NCBI RefSeq assembly: GCF_004801305.1
Contig: NZ_SSOD01000010.1
Location: forward strand, 1-64,000
Source: Pseudothauera rhizosphaerae
GTDB lineage: Bacteria; Pseudomonadota; Gammaproteobacteria; Burkholderiales; Rhodocyclaceae
Reading direction: 5' to 3'
DNA length: 64,000 nucleotides
In this document: positions 18,245-26,068 of the stretch, piece after piece
Position numbering within the stretch: position 1 is the stretch's first letter
How the letters are laid out: every line of letters starts with the position of its first letter
The notes under the pieces: model-generated
What the model was told of the DNA's origin: nothing
The model's database searches: none
The model's input: the letters and a program-made list of their open reading frames with translations, nothing else
Made by a program: the position numbers and the translations under genes

Positions 18245-18961
18245 ATGCGTGGCATAGGGTACCGTAATGCGCGATCACGGATTGGCTTGGTGGGGTTTGT
18301 GCTTGCGTGCGCTTGCACCGGCTTCCTTCATGCCGGCGTTGGGGTCTCCCCTCCTCCCCCGGCGGCCGGCGTATCCGCAGATGCCGCAATCGACTTCGAC
18401 ATCCCTGCGCAAGCGCTGGAAACGGCGCTGGAGCGCTATGGCGCCGTCACAGGTCGCTCCGTGATCCACCAGGGCTCGCTGTCCATGGGCCGCACGTCGA
18501 GCCCTGTCAAGGGGCGCTTCACGCCCGATGCCGGGTTGCGGCTGCTGCTGGAAGGCACCGGCCTGTCGCCGCGCTACTCGGACCCGGAGCGAATCGTGCT
18601 GCTGCCGGCGCCGCGGACGCCTTCGGACAATGCCGCAGCCGCGGCCGTACACCGGGCGTATTTCGGCGCTGCGCAGGCGAGCCTGCGACGGGCCTTCTGC
18701 AACAACCCGTGGATCGCGCCCGGCGGCTACCGTGCCGCGATCAGCCTGCGCCTGGATGCACGGGGTGCGGTGCTCGATGCCCGGCTCCTGGACACGACCG
18801 CGGACACAGCGCGTGACGCCGCCATCGTCGAAACGCTGCTGGCGATGCGTTTCCAGGCGCCGCCCGCGGACGTGCCGCAGCCGATGTTGCTGCTGATTCT
18901 GCCCAGGGCCGCAAGCGCGAACGAATGTCCGGCCGATTCCGCGGATCCGACTGAGAATTGA
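18245..18961 (+). CDS. VreA-like STN + TonB-C signalling protein 2
   Basis: About 238 residues from the ATG at 18245, chosen because it leads directly into a hydrophobic signal (RIGLVGFVLACACTGFLHAG). The STN domain is at about 45-115 (IDFDIPAQALETALERYGAV, GRTSSPVKGRFTPDAGLRL). A TonB C-terminal-like domain follows (GYRAAISLRLDARGAVLDAR, DAAIVETLLAMRFQAPP). There is no barrel. It has the same architecture as the protein encoded divergently at 17190-17939, including the shared GRTSSPV motif, but is clearly diverged. It starts a module of STN/TonB protein, sigma factor and FecR protein. The spacing of the GAGGA element to this ATG is very short, so the exact start is uncertain. Confidence 0.8.
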   Translation: MRGIGYRNARSRIGLVGFVLACACTGFLHAGVGVSPPPPAAGVSADAAIDFDIPAQALETALERYGAVTGRSVIHQGSLSMGRTSSPVKGRFTPDAGLRLLLEGTGLSPRYSDPERIVLLPAPRTPSDNAAAAAVHRAYFGAAQASLRRAFCNNPWIAPGGYRAAISLRLDARGAVLDARLLDTTADTARDAAIVETLLAMRFQAPPADVPQPMLLLILPRAASANECPADSADPTEN

Positions 18962-18973
18962 AGATCGGATATC

Positions 18974-19489
18974 ATGAACAAAGCCGCCACCATCACCGAG
19001 TTCCTCGATTATCTGGCCTGCTCCTATGACGAACTGCGGCACCACTTGGCCCGTCGCCTGGGTTCGGATGAACAGGCGACCGAGGCGCTGCAGGACACCT
19101 GGGTCCGCCTGGCGTCCCACACGGGGGATGTCGCCGCCGATTCGGTCAGCAACCCCAGAGCCTACCTGCTGCGCATGGCGTTCAACCAGTTCGTGGACCG
19201 CTATCGCAGCCGGAGCCGGCTGCTCGGCGCCGAGGAGATCGACGCCCTGCTCACCCACCCCGATCCTGCGCCCGGACCGGCCGAGACCACCGAGGCCAGG
19301 GCCGAGCTCAAGTCGCTGGCTGCGATCATCGAACGCCTGCCGGCCCGGCGTCGGCAGATCCTGCTCGCGATCCGGCTCGAAGGCCTGCCGCAGAAGGAGG
19401 TGGCCGAGTGCCTGGGCGTCTCGCTCAGGCTGGTGCAGCGCGAGCTCAAAATGGCCCAGGAGCAGATCGCCGCTCATCTGGACCGATGA
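18974..19489 (+). CDS. FecI-type ECF sigma factor 2
   Basis: A 171-residue ECF sigma factor and a paralogue of the one at 16676-17197. Region 2 has LARRLGSDEQATEALQDTWV and NPRAYLLRMAFNQFVDRYRS. Region 4 has the helix-turn-helix LPQKEVAECLGVSLRLVQRE. It begins 12 bases after the STN/TonB gene and is followed at 90 bases by its FecR partner. The promoter set it serves cannot be read directly. The nearest genes beyond its module are the gspJIH block, convergent, and gspC, on the same strand. Confidence 0.93.
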   Translation: MNKAATITEFLDYLACSYDELRHHLARRLGSDEQATEALQDTWVRLASHTGDVAADSVSNPRAYLLRMAFNQFVDRYRSRSRLLGAEEIDALLTHPDPAPGPAETTEARAELKSLAAIIERLPARRRQILLAIRLEGLPQKEVAECLGVSLRLVQRELKMAQEQIAAHLDR

Positions 19490-19579
19490 CGCGCCGCCGC
19501 CATTGGCGTGCGTATCGCGCGCTCGCGATACGTCTACGTGATTGAGCGGCAGTTCCGCCGTCACCCTGCACATGGATCA

Positions 19580-20554
19580 ATGATTCCCGCATCAGACCCT
19601 CCTCCGTTGAGTGCGATCGAACGCGAAGCCTTTGCCTGGGTCGTCCGCCTGACCTCCGGAAAGGCGACGGCCGCCGATGCCGATGCGCTGCAGGCCTGGT
19701 GCGCGCAGAGCCCGGCCCACCAGGCCGCCTTCGCCCGCGCCCAGCGCCAATGGCATAGCATCAAGGCGGCCGGCTCGCAGGTGTCCAACTGGACCCCTTT
19801 GCGCGCCGGCGGCGCGGCCGGCGGCAGCGTCCGCCTGCGCCGGCGCGCCTTGATCGGCGGTGCGCTGGCCGCGCCTGCGGCAATAGCGCTGGCGCTGTGG
19901 CGGCCGCCGCTGGACCTGTGGCCGTCCGCCGGAGAACTGAAGGCGGACTATCGCACCGCGACCGGCGAACGCCGCCGCGTGGAGCTGTCCGAGCACGCGG
20001 TGCTGGATCTGGATACGCGGACGAGCATCCTGGTCCGCGGCGCCCTCCAGGAAATCGAAATGATCGCCGGACAGGTGGCGATCGAGACCGATGGCGGCGT
20101 ACCATTTGCGGTGCGGGCCGGGACCGGGCGCACGACCGCCGATGCCGGCGCCGCACGTTTCGACGTGCGGTGCATCGGGCAGGAGGTCCGGGTCACCTGT
20201 CTGTCGGGCTCGGTCCGCGTGAACCACCTCGCCGGCGTTCATCGCCTGCAGGCGATGCAGCAGATGAGCTACGATCAGCGTGCGATCGCCGAGGCCGTTC
20301 CGGCCGATCCGGAAGAGGCCTCGGCTTGGCGCGAGGGCGTGCTGGTGTTCCGCAGGGTACCGTTGGCCCGCGTGGTGGATGAACTCAACCGCTACCGGCC
20401 GGGCAAGGTGATCGTGCTCAACGACCGCATCGCCGCGCTTCCGGTCAGCGGCCGCTTCCTCATGGACGACCCGGACGCGGTCCTCGAACAACTCCGCCTG
20501 GCGCTCGACCTGAGCGTGAGCGTATACCCTGGCGGCATCGCCGTGCTGGCGTGA
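19580..20554 (+). CDS. FecR-family anti-sigma regulator 2
   Basis: A 324-residue FecR/VreR-type protein read from ATG at 19580 (MIPASDPPPLSAIEREAFAW). The N-terminal sigma-binding segment carries WCAQSPAHQAAFARAQRQW. A membrane helix lies near residues 87-107 (ALIGGALAAPAAIALALW). The periplasmic FecR domain follows, then a C-terminal STN-like end (VFRRVPLARVVDELNRYRPG, ALPVSGRF). It is clearly paralogous to FecR 1. It should hold sigma factor 2 inactive until STN/TonB protein 2 signals. The gene ends only 14 bases from the stop of convergent gspJ, leaving no room for a separate terminator. Confidence 0.92.
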   Translation: MIPASDPPPLSAIEREAFAWVVRLTSGKATAADADALQAWCAQSPAHQAAFARAQRQWHSIKAAGSQVSNWTPLRAGGAAGGSVRLRRRALIGGALAAPAAIALALWRPPLDLWPSAGELKADYRTATGERRRVELSEHAVLDLDTRTSILVRGALQEIEMIAGQVAIETDGGVPFAVRAGTGRTTADAGAARFDVRCIGQEVRVTCLSGSVRVNHLAGVHRLQAMQQMSYDQRAIAEAVPADPEEASAWREGVLVFRRVPLARVVDELNRYRPGKVIVLNDRIAALPVSGRFLMDDPDAVLEQLRLALDLSVSVYPGGIAVLA

Positions 20555-20568
20555 CGCCGTGCCGCGCT

Positions 20569-21252
20569 TCAGCCCAGCGGAATCACGCGCCGATACTGCA
20601 TGACCGGCCCTTCGCTGCGACGCAGGCCAAGGGTGACTTCCAACCCCCTTGCCGCGGCGCGGGCGCGGCCGGCGGCCGGCAGCCGGCGCCAGCCCTGGCC
20701 CGGCTCCCAGGCCCGGACCTCGAACGACGCCACGCCGTCGAGGGCGGCGATACGGTCGGCGGTGCGCGGTGCGGGCAATGGATACGCCGCCGCGGGATCG
20801 CCGGCGGCACGATAGAGCGTTCCGCCCTGCACCCACCATTGCACGCGCTGCCATTGGCCCGGCGCCGCGGGCGCGGCACGCACCAGTTCAATCGCAAACG
20901 GCACCTGGTTTGTGCGGCGCGCGTCCATGCCGGCGGGCAGCAGCGACACGGGTACCGCGGCACGGCGGCCGCGAGGCGCCTCTTCGCCGCCATTGCCATC
21001 CTCCTGCGACGCCGCCGCCTCGGCTGCGGGAGACGGCAGTTCCACGGTCGTGCGCCAGCTCAGGTCGCGCTCGATCTGCTGCAACGCCCGCATGAGCCGT
21101 ACGCTTTCCTCCGTGCGCATCTGCAACCGGGTGTCCGCGCGGCTCATGCTGTCCAGGCCGCGCCAGGCGATCAGGCTGAGCAGCGCCATGATCATGATGG
21201 CGATCATGACTTCGATCAGGCTGAAGCCCGGCTCCGCGCGCCGCAGCGTCAT
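20569..21252 (-). CDS. gspJ: type II secretion minor pseudopilin GspJ
   Basis: A 227-residue prepilin-like protein. A short positively charged leader is cut at EPG^FSLIEVMIA, and a hydrophobic helix follows to about residue 30. The globular domain contains SVRLMRALQQIERDLSW, typical of GspJ, and the closing GLEVTLGLRRSEG. It is part of the tip complex of the pseudopilus with GspI, GspK and GspH. An ATGA overlap couples it to gspI. It carries an insertion rich in Ala/Glu/Gly (about 74-95) compared with compact family members. The block J-I-H is separated from gspG-F by about 20 kb. Confidence 0.9.
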   Translation of the reverse strand: MTLRRAEPGFSLIEVMIAIMIMALLSLIAWRGLDSMSRADTRLQMRTEESVRLMRALQQIERDLSWRTTVELPSPAAEAAASQEDGNGGEEAPRGRRAAVPVSLLPAGMDARRTNQVPFAIELVRAAPAAPGQWQRVQWWVQGGTLYRAAGDPAAAYPLPAPRTADRIAALDGVASFEVRAWEPGQGWRRLPAAGRARAAARGLEVTLGLRRSEGPVMQYRRVIPLG

Positions 21253-21644
21253 GGCCGCTCCGGCAGCCGCGTCTGCAGGCTGGCCAGGCGCCGGTGGCTG
21301 TTGCGGCCCTCATAGACCTCCACCGAAACGAAGCGTACCCCTTGCTGCGAAGGGCCGATCTGCACGCGGCAGATGAAGGGTTGATCGGCCTGGGGGCAGT
21401 CGACGGCCTGGATGCCGGGCGGCGGCGGCGTGCCGACCTGCAGTTCCGCCAGACTGTTCTCCGCCGAGAGCATGGCGAGCGCGCGCTGTTCCAGATGGCC
21501 GAGGTTGGTGGTCGTCTGGCTGGTCATGCGCACGAACGCGGCCAGCGCCACGCTGACGATCGCCAGCGCGATCAGAACCTCGATCAGGGTAAAGCCGGCC
21601 TGGCCGTTGCGATCGCGCTTCGGGGCGTGTGGCGGCGCGCGCAT
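21249..21644 (-). CDS. gspI: type II secretion minor pseudopilin GspI
   Basis: A 131-residue prepilin-like protein. The leader is cut at QAG^FTLIEVLIALAIVS, followed by the N-terminal helix and the GspI pattern NLGHLEQRALAMLSAENSLA. It nucleates the pseudopilus tip with GspJ and GspK. GGAG lies at the end of gspH and positions the ATG at 21644. Three bases separate it from gspH and an ATGA overlap joins it to gspJ, so the three are one operon. Confidence 0.92.
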   Translation of the reverse strand: MRAPPHAPKRDRNGQAGFTLIEVLIALAIVSVALAAFVRMTSQTTTNLGHLEQRALAMLSAENSLAELQVGTPPPPGIQAVDCPQADQPFICRVQIGPSQQGVRFVSVEVYEGRNSHRRLASLQTRLPERP

Positions 21645-21647
21645 GGG

Positions 21648-22133
21648 TCACTCCGCCCGGAAGCCGCCGGTGCCGTCGCGCACGATGGTGGCCGTGTCGT
21701 TGCCGCTGCGCAATTCCAGCTGCCAAGGCAGCCCCATCCATTCGGAGGTCAGGACCAACGGCCTGGCCGGCACGACCTCGACCGGCCGGATGCGCCACTG
21801 CCGCGGGCGCAGGACATCATCGCGCGGGAACTCGTCCAGATCGCCCGCCGTCGATACCGTCGGAACGACGCTGCCGGGAACGCCGGCCCATGTGCCGCGT
21901 GCGAAGTAGTAGCCGTCTCCACGCGGCTGCCACACGATGAGCCGACCGTCGATGCGGACCTCCTGCTGCGCGGCGCTCAGCCGCTGGGCGAGTTCCCGGG
22001 CGTCGAGCCGCAACGCCTCGCCGGGCCGGGGTGTAATGCTCACGGAGATCGCGGCCGTGGCGATGCCGATGATGACGATCACCACCATCACCTCGACCAG
22101 GGAAAATCCACGATTGCGGTCGATCGGACTCAT
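21648..22133 (-). CDS. gspH: type II secretion minor pseudopilin GspH
   Basis: About 161 residues from ATG 22133. The leader is cut at NRG^FSLVEVMVVIVIIGI. The body shows the GspH feature LDARELAQRLSAAQQEVRID and a beta-rich C-terminus (TSEWMGLPWQLELRSG). It is a minor pseudopilin of the type II system and the first gene of a leftward H-I-J block. An ATG at 22181 would add 16 residues; neither start has a good ribosome site, and the shorter leader is more typical. gspC is divergent, beyond a REP element. Confidence 0.85.
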   Translation of the reverse strand: MSPIDRNRGFSLVEVMVVIVIIGIATAAISVSITPRPGEALRLDARELAQRLSAAQQEVRIDGRLIVWQPRGDGYYFARGTWAGVPGSVVPTVSTAGDLDEFPRDDVLRPRQWRIRPVEVVPARPLVLTSEWMGLPWQLELRSGNDTATIVRDGTGGFRAE

Positions 22134-22295
22134 GCCGGCGTGCCATTGATGTGATTGGAGGCCCGTCTCTGCTCGCTGCATTCGACGGGGGTTTGATTCT
22201 ATGAATTGAATGTGGCGTTGACATGAAAGGCCAACATGAATCTGCTATCAACGCTGCAATCGCCCCCCTCCAACGGCGAGGACAGGACCGGCATC

Positions 22296-22370
22296 GTAGG
22301 AGCGGGCTTGCCCGCGATGAGGCGTCATTGGCACCCGGAACCGCCCCATCGCGGGCAAGGCCGCTCCTAC
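22296..22370. repeat. REP-like inverted repeat 2
   Basis: Same palindrome as at 12-86 (GTAGGAGCGGGCTTGCCCGC with complementary right arm ending GCTCCTAC). It lies between divergent gspH and gspC, ending about 9 bases before the gspC ribosome site, so it could affect gspC mRNA folding. Confidence 0.88.
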
Positions 22371-22394
22371 ATCGCCTGAAAGGAGCATGCCCCA

Positions 22395-22832
22395 ATGCGC
22401 CACCCATGGAAGACCATCCCGCCCGCTCGTATGGTCCACATCGCGGGCGCATCGCTTGTCGCCGCAGGTCTGCTCTTCTGGTCCTACCGGCTGCTCGGCC
22501 CCGAACCGGCTCCGGCCCAGCGGCCGGAAGCGATTCAATCCGGGGTCGAACCGGCGGGCGAAATCGTGGCGGGCTGGCTGGGGCCCGGCGACGTTCGTCT
22601 GAACATCAACGTGATCGGCCTGGTACGCCGGCAGGACAAGGCGGTCGCAGTGCTCAGCATCAACGACGCGCCGCCGGTTGCCTATATGTCTGGCGAGACG
22701 CTGATGCGCGACGTGGTCCTGCGCTCCGTCGAGCCCGACGGCATCACCGTGGAGCGCTCGGGCACGCCCCTGCGCATCGCCGCGCCGGCCCGGCCGGAGC
22801 CCGATCCGTCGGGCATCGTTCGCGTTCCCTGA
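22395..22832 (+). CDS. gspC: type II secretion GspC-like inner-membrane protein (HR domain only)
   Basis: A 145-residue protein: short cytoplasmic N-terminus, one membrane helix at about 14-33 (MVHIAGASLVAAGLLFWSYR), then a periplasmic homology region at about 68-118 (NINVIGLVRRQDKAVAVLSI, RDVVLRSVEPDGITVERSG). The homology region of GspC contacts the secretin N0 domain. It has no PDZ or coiled-coil end, so it is shorter than the classical 270-residue GspC and similar in layout to HxcP. The ribosome site AAGGAG lies 10 bases upstream. It is alone on the plus strand, away from the other gsp genes. Confidence 0.82.
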   Translation: MRHPWKTIPPARMVHIAGASLVAAGLLFWSYRLLGPEPAPAQRPEAIQSGVEPAGEIVAGWLGPGDVRLNINVIGLVRRQDKAVAVLSINDAPPVAYMSGETLMRDVVLRSVEPDGITVERSGTPLRIAAPARPEPDPSGIVRVP

Positions 22833-23217
22833 CGACGGGCGCGCCCGGCCGAGGCGCTCGGGATCGGCCACCCTGCGACGGGCCGCGCCCCGCCGCCTTC
22901 ATCAAAATGTCATTTCCTGGAACCTTGATCCAAGGCCGATCGTCCTGGCATTTCAGCAGCGGCATTCCGCTGTCGCATCTGTGTCGATCAATCCGTCTAT
23001 TGAGAAGCAGGGGTCCGTGCCGTCTGGCGCTGCCTGCCTCGTTCCAGTAGACACCACCAGGAGGAGGTCATCAGATGCCCTCTTCTCGTTGCAGACCTGC
23101 TGACGACCTTCCCGCCTGACTCCAATTCCGGACGACGAATTCACGCGGTACCTGACCAAGCGGCGCTGCCGACATGGTTCCTGCGCATCGACATGCTGGC
23201 GCTGGGGAGAAGTCCGA
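22833..23217. other. gap with no supported gene
   Basis: About 385 bases between gspC and the antitoxin/transposase-like gene. A very strong ribosome site (AGGAGGAGGT) precedes ATG at 23075, but the frame stops after 14 codons (MPSSRCRPADDLPA). It could be a leader peptide or a relic. No other structure is seen. Confidence 0.5.
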
Positions 23218-23907
23218 ATGAAGATGAGAAAGCCAAAGCACAGGGCCGGCCTGTACGGATCGAATGGCTACCGGGTCTCCATGACCGAGCTTGACGGAAA
23301 GCTGTCCGAATGGATGGGGGTGGCCAGAAAATCCGGCCCGGTCACTGTCGAGCGTTATGACGAGCCATGGGCCTGCATCGTATCCTGGCCGAGCTGGGTC
23401 GAAATCGACTGCCTGAAAACCTATCTCCCCGGCCGCAGCCACGCGCTGGTCTCCTTGCGGGAAGCGCTGGATAACGCACTTTCATCCGAGGGCAGGCTGA
23501 TCAGCGAACTCACGCAGCAATGCCGGAGCGGCGTTGATGCTCACATCGTCATTCGTGCCTGGGTGCTGCAGATCGTCTATTCGGTCTCTTGCGCAACGCA
23601 AGTCCGGGAGGCGCTCGGCTACAACATGCTGTGGCGTTGGTTCATCGGCTATGCGCGTGCCTCGGACCCGTTGCCCGACGCCGCCAGGTTCATCCAGGAC
23701 ATGCGGATGGTCAGCGCCGAACCCCGCATCGTCGACCTAGTGTACCACTGCCTGTCCCGCAATCTGACAACGCATGCAGACGCATGCGAGTTCAAGGTGA
23801 ACTTCGGTCTGCTGCACGCACTGCGCGATCATCACGTCGCGCCATCCGAAGGCGGAACCGACATCCCGGATGCGGAAGCTGGAAGCGGCAAGATCCTGCA
23901 TGGCTGA
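23218..23907 (+). CDS. Phd/YefM-like antitoxin fused to IS5-type transposase N-terminal domain
   Basis: A 229-residue protein with two recognisable parts. Residues about 18-62 (YRVSMTELDGKLSEWMGVAR, SGPVTVERYDEPWACIVSWP) look like a Phd/YefM antitoxin fold. Residues about 105-180 (VIRAWVLQIVYSVSCATQVR, EALGYNMLWRWFIGYARASD) match the DUF772-type N-terminal domain of IS5-family transposases. No DDE catalytic domain follows, so it cannot transpose by itself. GGGGAG lies 8 bases before the ATG. No toxin gene is adjacent. It could be an intact protein with a domesticated DNA-binding module or the fossil of an insertion into an antitoxin gene; the open frame favours the former. Confidence 0.65.
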   Translation: MKMRKPKHRAGLYGSNGYRVSMTELDGKLSEWMGVARKSGPVTVERYDEPWACIVSWPSWVEIDCLKTYLPGRSHALVSLREALDNALSSEGRLISELTQQCRSGVDAHIVIRAWVLQIVYSVSCATQVREALGYNMLWRWFIGYARASDPLPDAARFIQDMRMVSAEPRIVDLVYHCLSRNLTTHADACEFKVNFGLLHALRDHHVAPSEGGTDIPDAEAGSGKILHG

Positions 23908-23983
23908 ACGCTTTCGGGAGGCTCACCAGCTTCGGCTGCCCGCAGGGTGTTGCGTGCGATCCCGGCGCGTGCGGCCATCTGTT

Positions 23984-24850
23984 TCAACAGCGGTTTCCGC
24001 TCATCCGTGTGAAGCCCAGCCCGCCGTCGCCGCTGCCGGGGCGGATGCAGATGGTGATGCCGAGCGAGCGGGCGGCTCGGTCGATATCCGGCGGAAAGGG
24101 CGAGAAAGGCACCGAACGCTCCACCACCGCCTTGATGAAGGCGATCTCCGCCGCCTGGTCGCCGGCATTGAGGACGACGAAACCCTGCAGGGAGCCATCC
24201 GGGTTGAGACGGAACCGGACCGCGGCGGGCTGGACACCGGGATCGCCCTTGCCGCGCTGGACGAACGCGGCGCTCTGATTCAGGCGGCGGAGCAGGCCGT
24301 TGAGATAGCTTTCCAGGCTGAAGGGATGGATGGGCGGAGCGTTCGGGCGCGCTTCCAGCAGGGCTTCCTCGCTTGCGTCCTGGCGGGCCATCTGGCGGCC
24401 CTGCTCGCGCGCCATGGCGAGTGCGCGCTGGGCGAGCGTGGGCTGCGGTGTGCGGGCGAGTTCGTCGAGGAATTTCTCCATCTCGGCTTTCTCGGCCTCG
24501 GTCCAGGTCGGTTCCCCACTGGGGGCGGTGATGGCTCGGGGGCTGGGTTGGGCCGCCCGCGGTTGCGATCTGGCGGTGGTGGGCGGCGTCGTGCGCCTGG
24601 CCTGGGGACGGGTACTCGGTGCCGCGGCTTGCGCGGACGGCGGCGGGGTGACCACTTGGGCGGGAGCGGCTTTCACCACCGGCGGCAGCAGACGGGCCTG
24701 AATGGACGGTACCGCCGGCGATGCCGCCGGCGGCTCGCGTTCCGGCTTGGAGCTTGACGCCAGCAACAGCAGCAAGAGGTGCAGTGCGCACGACAGCAGT
24801 AGCGCCAGGACGGAGGTACGCTGTTGTCGGGTCAGGCGCGGCTTGAACAT
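23984..24850 (-). CDS. TonB-like energy transducer
   Basis: 288 residues from ATG 24850; the longer frame upstream lacks support. There is one N-terminal membrane helix (about 12-32, SVLALLLSCALHLLLLLLAS), then a proline/alanine-rich stretch (about 36-115) of the kind that spans the periplasm. A helical acidic linker follows (TEAEKAEMEKFLDELAR). The C-terminal TonB-like domain is at about 195-275 (VRFRLNPDGSLQGFVVLNAG, FIKAVVERSVPFSPFPPDID). True TonB proteins work with ExbB and ExbD to drive outer-membrane transport; neither is in the window. It is probably the transducer for this locus, interacting with outer-membrane or STN partners. Confidence 0.82.
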   Translation of the reverse strand: MFKPRLTRQQRTSVLALLLSCALHLLLLLLASSSKPEREPPAASPAVPSIQARLLPPVVKAAPAQVVTPPPSAQAAAPSTRPQARRTTPPTTARSQPRAAQPSPRAITAPSGEPTWTEAEKAEMEKFLDELARTPQPTLAQRALAMAREQGRQMARQDASEEALLEARPNAPPIHPFSLESYLNGLLRRLNQSAAFVQRGKGDPGVQPAAVRFRLNPDGSLQGFVVLNAGDQAAEIAFIKAVVERSVPFSPFPPDIDRAARSLGITICIRPGSGDGGLGFTRMSGNRC

Positions 24851-25059
24851 TGCAGGTATTCTAATCGAGCCCTTTTGGGCACGTGCCGTGCCGGCGCGCA
24901 CGACAAACCTTCCCAGAGCGGCCACGCAGCAGTACCCAGGCCAGATCCGTCCGTGGCACCGGCGATTGCCGGTCACGCCTTGCGGCTCACTTACCGGTAG
25001 CCATGCGCGCGCATTACCGACGTGGCGACAAAAGGCACACGTCGGCGTAAGATCGGCCC

Positions 25060-25353
25060 ATGAAACCCTTGCGCTGGAACGCCGAAAAGAATGAGACGCT
25101 CAGATCGGAGCGAGGCATTTCTTTCGAGAGCATTGTGGTTGCGATCGAGGCCGGCGGGTTGCTGGACATTCTTGCCCATCCGAACCCTGCGAAGTATCCG
25201 AAGCAACGCGTTCTCGTCGTCGCCTGCGACAACTACGCTTACTTAGTACCGTTCGTGGAAGAGGTCGACTACTTCTTCCTGAAGACGGTGATTCCGAGCC
25301 GGAAGGCGACGAGAGACTACTTGAATCAAGGTGAAGCAGATGCCGAGAATTGA
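25060..25353 (+). CDS. BrnT-like toxin
   Basis: 97 residues resembling BrnT-type RNase toxins: an N-terminal WNAEKNETLRSERGISFES pattern (the family W-x-x-x-K...H/R-G-hydrophobic-F start), a central strand RVLVVACDNYAYLVPFVEE and the ending KTVIPSRKATRDYL. It overlaps by 14 bases the CopG-like gene that follows, the usual arrangement of such toxin-antitoxin pairs (toxin first). Its catalytic residues cannot be assigned with confidence. Confidence 0.75.
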   Translation: MKPLRWNAEKNETLRSERGISFESIVVAIEAGGLLDILAHPNPAKYPKQRVLVVACDNYAYLVPFVEEVDYFFLKTVIPSRKATRDYLNQGEADAEN

Positions 25354-25678
25354 TGAATATGAATCCGAAGTACTGACTGCCTACGACAAGGGCGAACTGA
25401 AGTCCATCGCGACAAAGGCCGAACTGGCAAAGTTCAAGGCGGCGGCGCGAGCTACAGCCATTAAAGACCGGCGCGTCAACATTCGGCTGTCGTCAGGAGA
25501 TCTCAACGACATTCAGGTCAAAGCGCTCGAAGAGGGGGTGCCGTACCAGACACTCATTGCAAGTGTCCTGCATAAGTACGTTACGGGGCGCTTAAGAGAG
25601 TCACAGGAGGCCAAGCATAGCCAGGGCGAGACGGCCAAGCGACGCCCAACCCGGCGTTCGAGTGGACCTCGCGCGTAG
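25340..25678 (+). CDS. CopG-type antitoxin of the BrnT-like toxin
   Basis: 112 residues from ATG 25340, behind AAGGTGAAG. The ribbon-helix-helix part is clear: RRVNIRLSSGDLNDIQVKAL then GVPYQTLIASVLHKYVTGRL, the DNA-binding fold of CopG-family antitoxins. The C-terminus is basic and probably disordered. It should bind the BrnT-like toxin and repress the pair's promoter. Confidence 0.8.
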   Translation: MPRIDEYESEVLTAYDKGELKSIATKAELAKFKAAARATAIKDRRVNIRLSSGDLNDIQVKALEEGVPYQTLIASVLHKYVTGRLRESQEAKHSQGETAKRRPTRRSSGPRA

Positions 25679-25700
25679 CCACTGAGCACGCCAAGACGCG

Positions 25701-25856
25701 ATGAACTATCGCGTCATCTTCAGCCCGGAAGCCCAAGAGCATCTTGCGGTCAGCAAGAGCGCAATGTCAGCCCTTTTGCTACAGATTTTGAAAGGGCAAA
25801 GACATGACATGATGGTGATCAACGGATCTTCTTGCATGGATAACTGCCCTTCTTGA
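25701..25856 (+). pseudogene. truncated ParE/RelE toxin stub
   Basis: The first 16 codons read MNYRVIFSPEAQEHLA, the standard opening of ParE/RelE toxins. After that the frame continues for about 35 unrelated codons to a stop at 25854-25856. The rest of a normal toxin of about 95 residues is missing, so the gene has been cut by a deletion or insertion. It lies just after the CopG antitoxin gene. Confidence 0.6.
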
Positions 25857-26034
25857 TGCAGGCCTCAAAGTACGACCCGTGAGAAGAAGCAGACATGATA
25901 CCAGGATGAATAGATGATGGAACACCTGAATAACTGTAAAGGCCGCCGTTCAGAAACTCAACCTCAAGGATACGAGTCTCAGGATCATAGCCAACGGCGC
26001 GAAGATTACTGGAGGATACGGGAACTCTGTTCAT
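25819..26034 (-). CDS. KTSC-domain protein
   Basis: A 71-residue protein matching the KTSC domain: VSSSNLRAVGYDPETRILEV, LNGGLYSYSGVP and a closing SYFEACIKKGSYPCKKI. KTSC domains are found alone or fused to nucleases and lysyl-tRNA-synthetase-like proteins; their function is not settled. AGGAGG lies 7 bases before the ATG, so translation should be strong. It is in the lower-GC island and overlaps the end of the ParE stub on the other strand. Confidence 0.85.
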   Translation of the reverse strand: MNRVPVSSSNLRAVGYDPETRILEVEFLNGGLYSYSGVPSSIHPGIMSASSHGSYFEACIKKGSYPCKKIR

Positions 26035-26068
26035 GGTACTGCCTCCTGTGGATTGGTAAGTAAAAGGG

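Noticed and set aside
23075-23119. Tiny 14-codon frame behind a near-perfect ribosome site
   Set aside because: Too short to support as a gene and without conserved features; mentioned only as a possible leader or relic.
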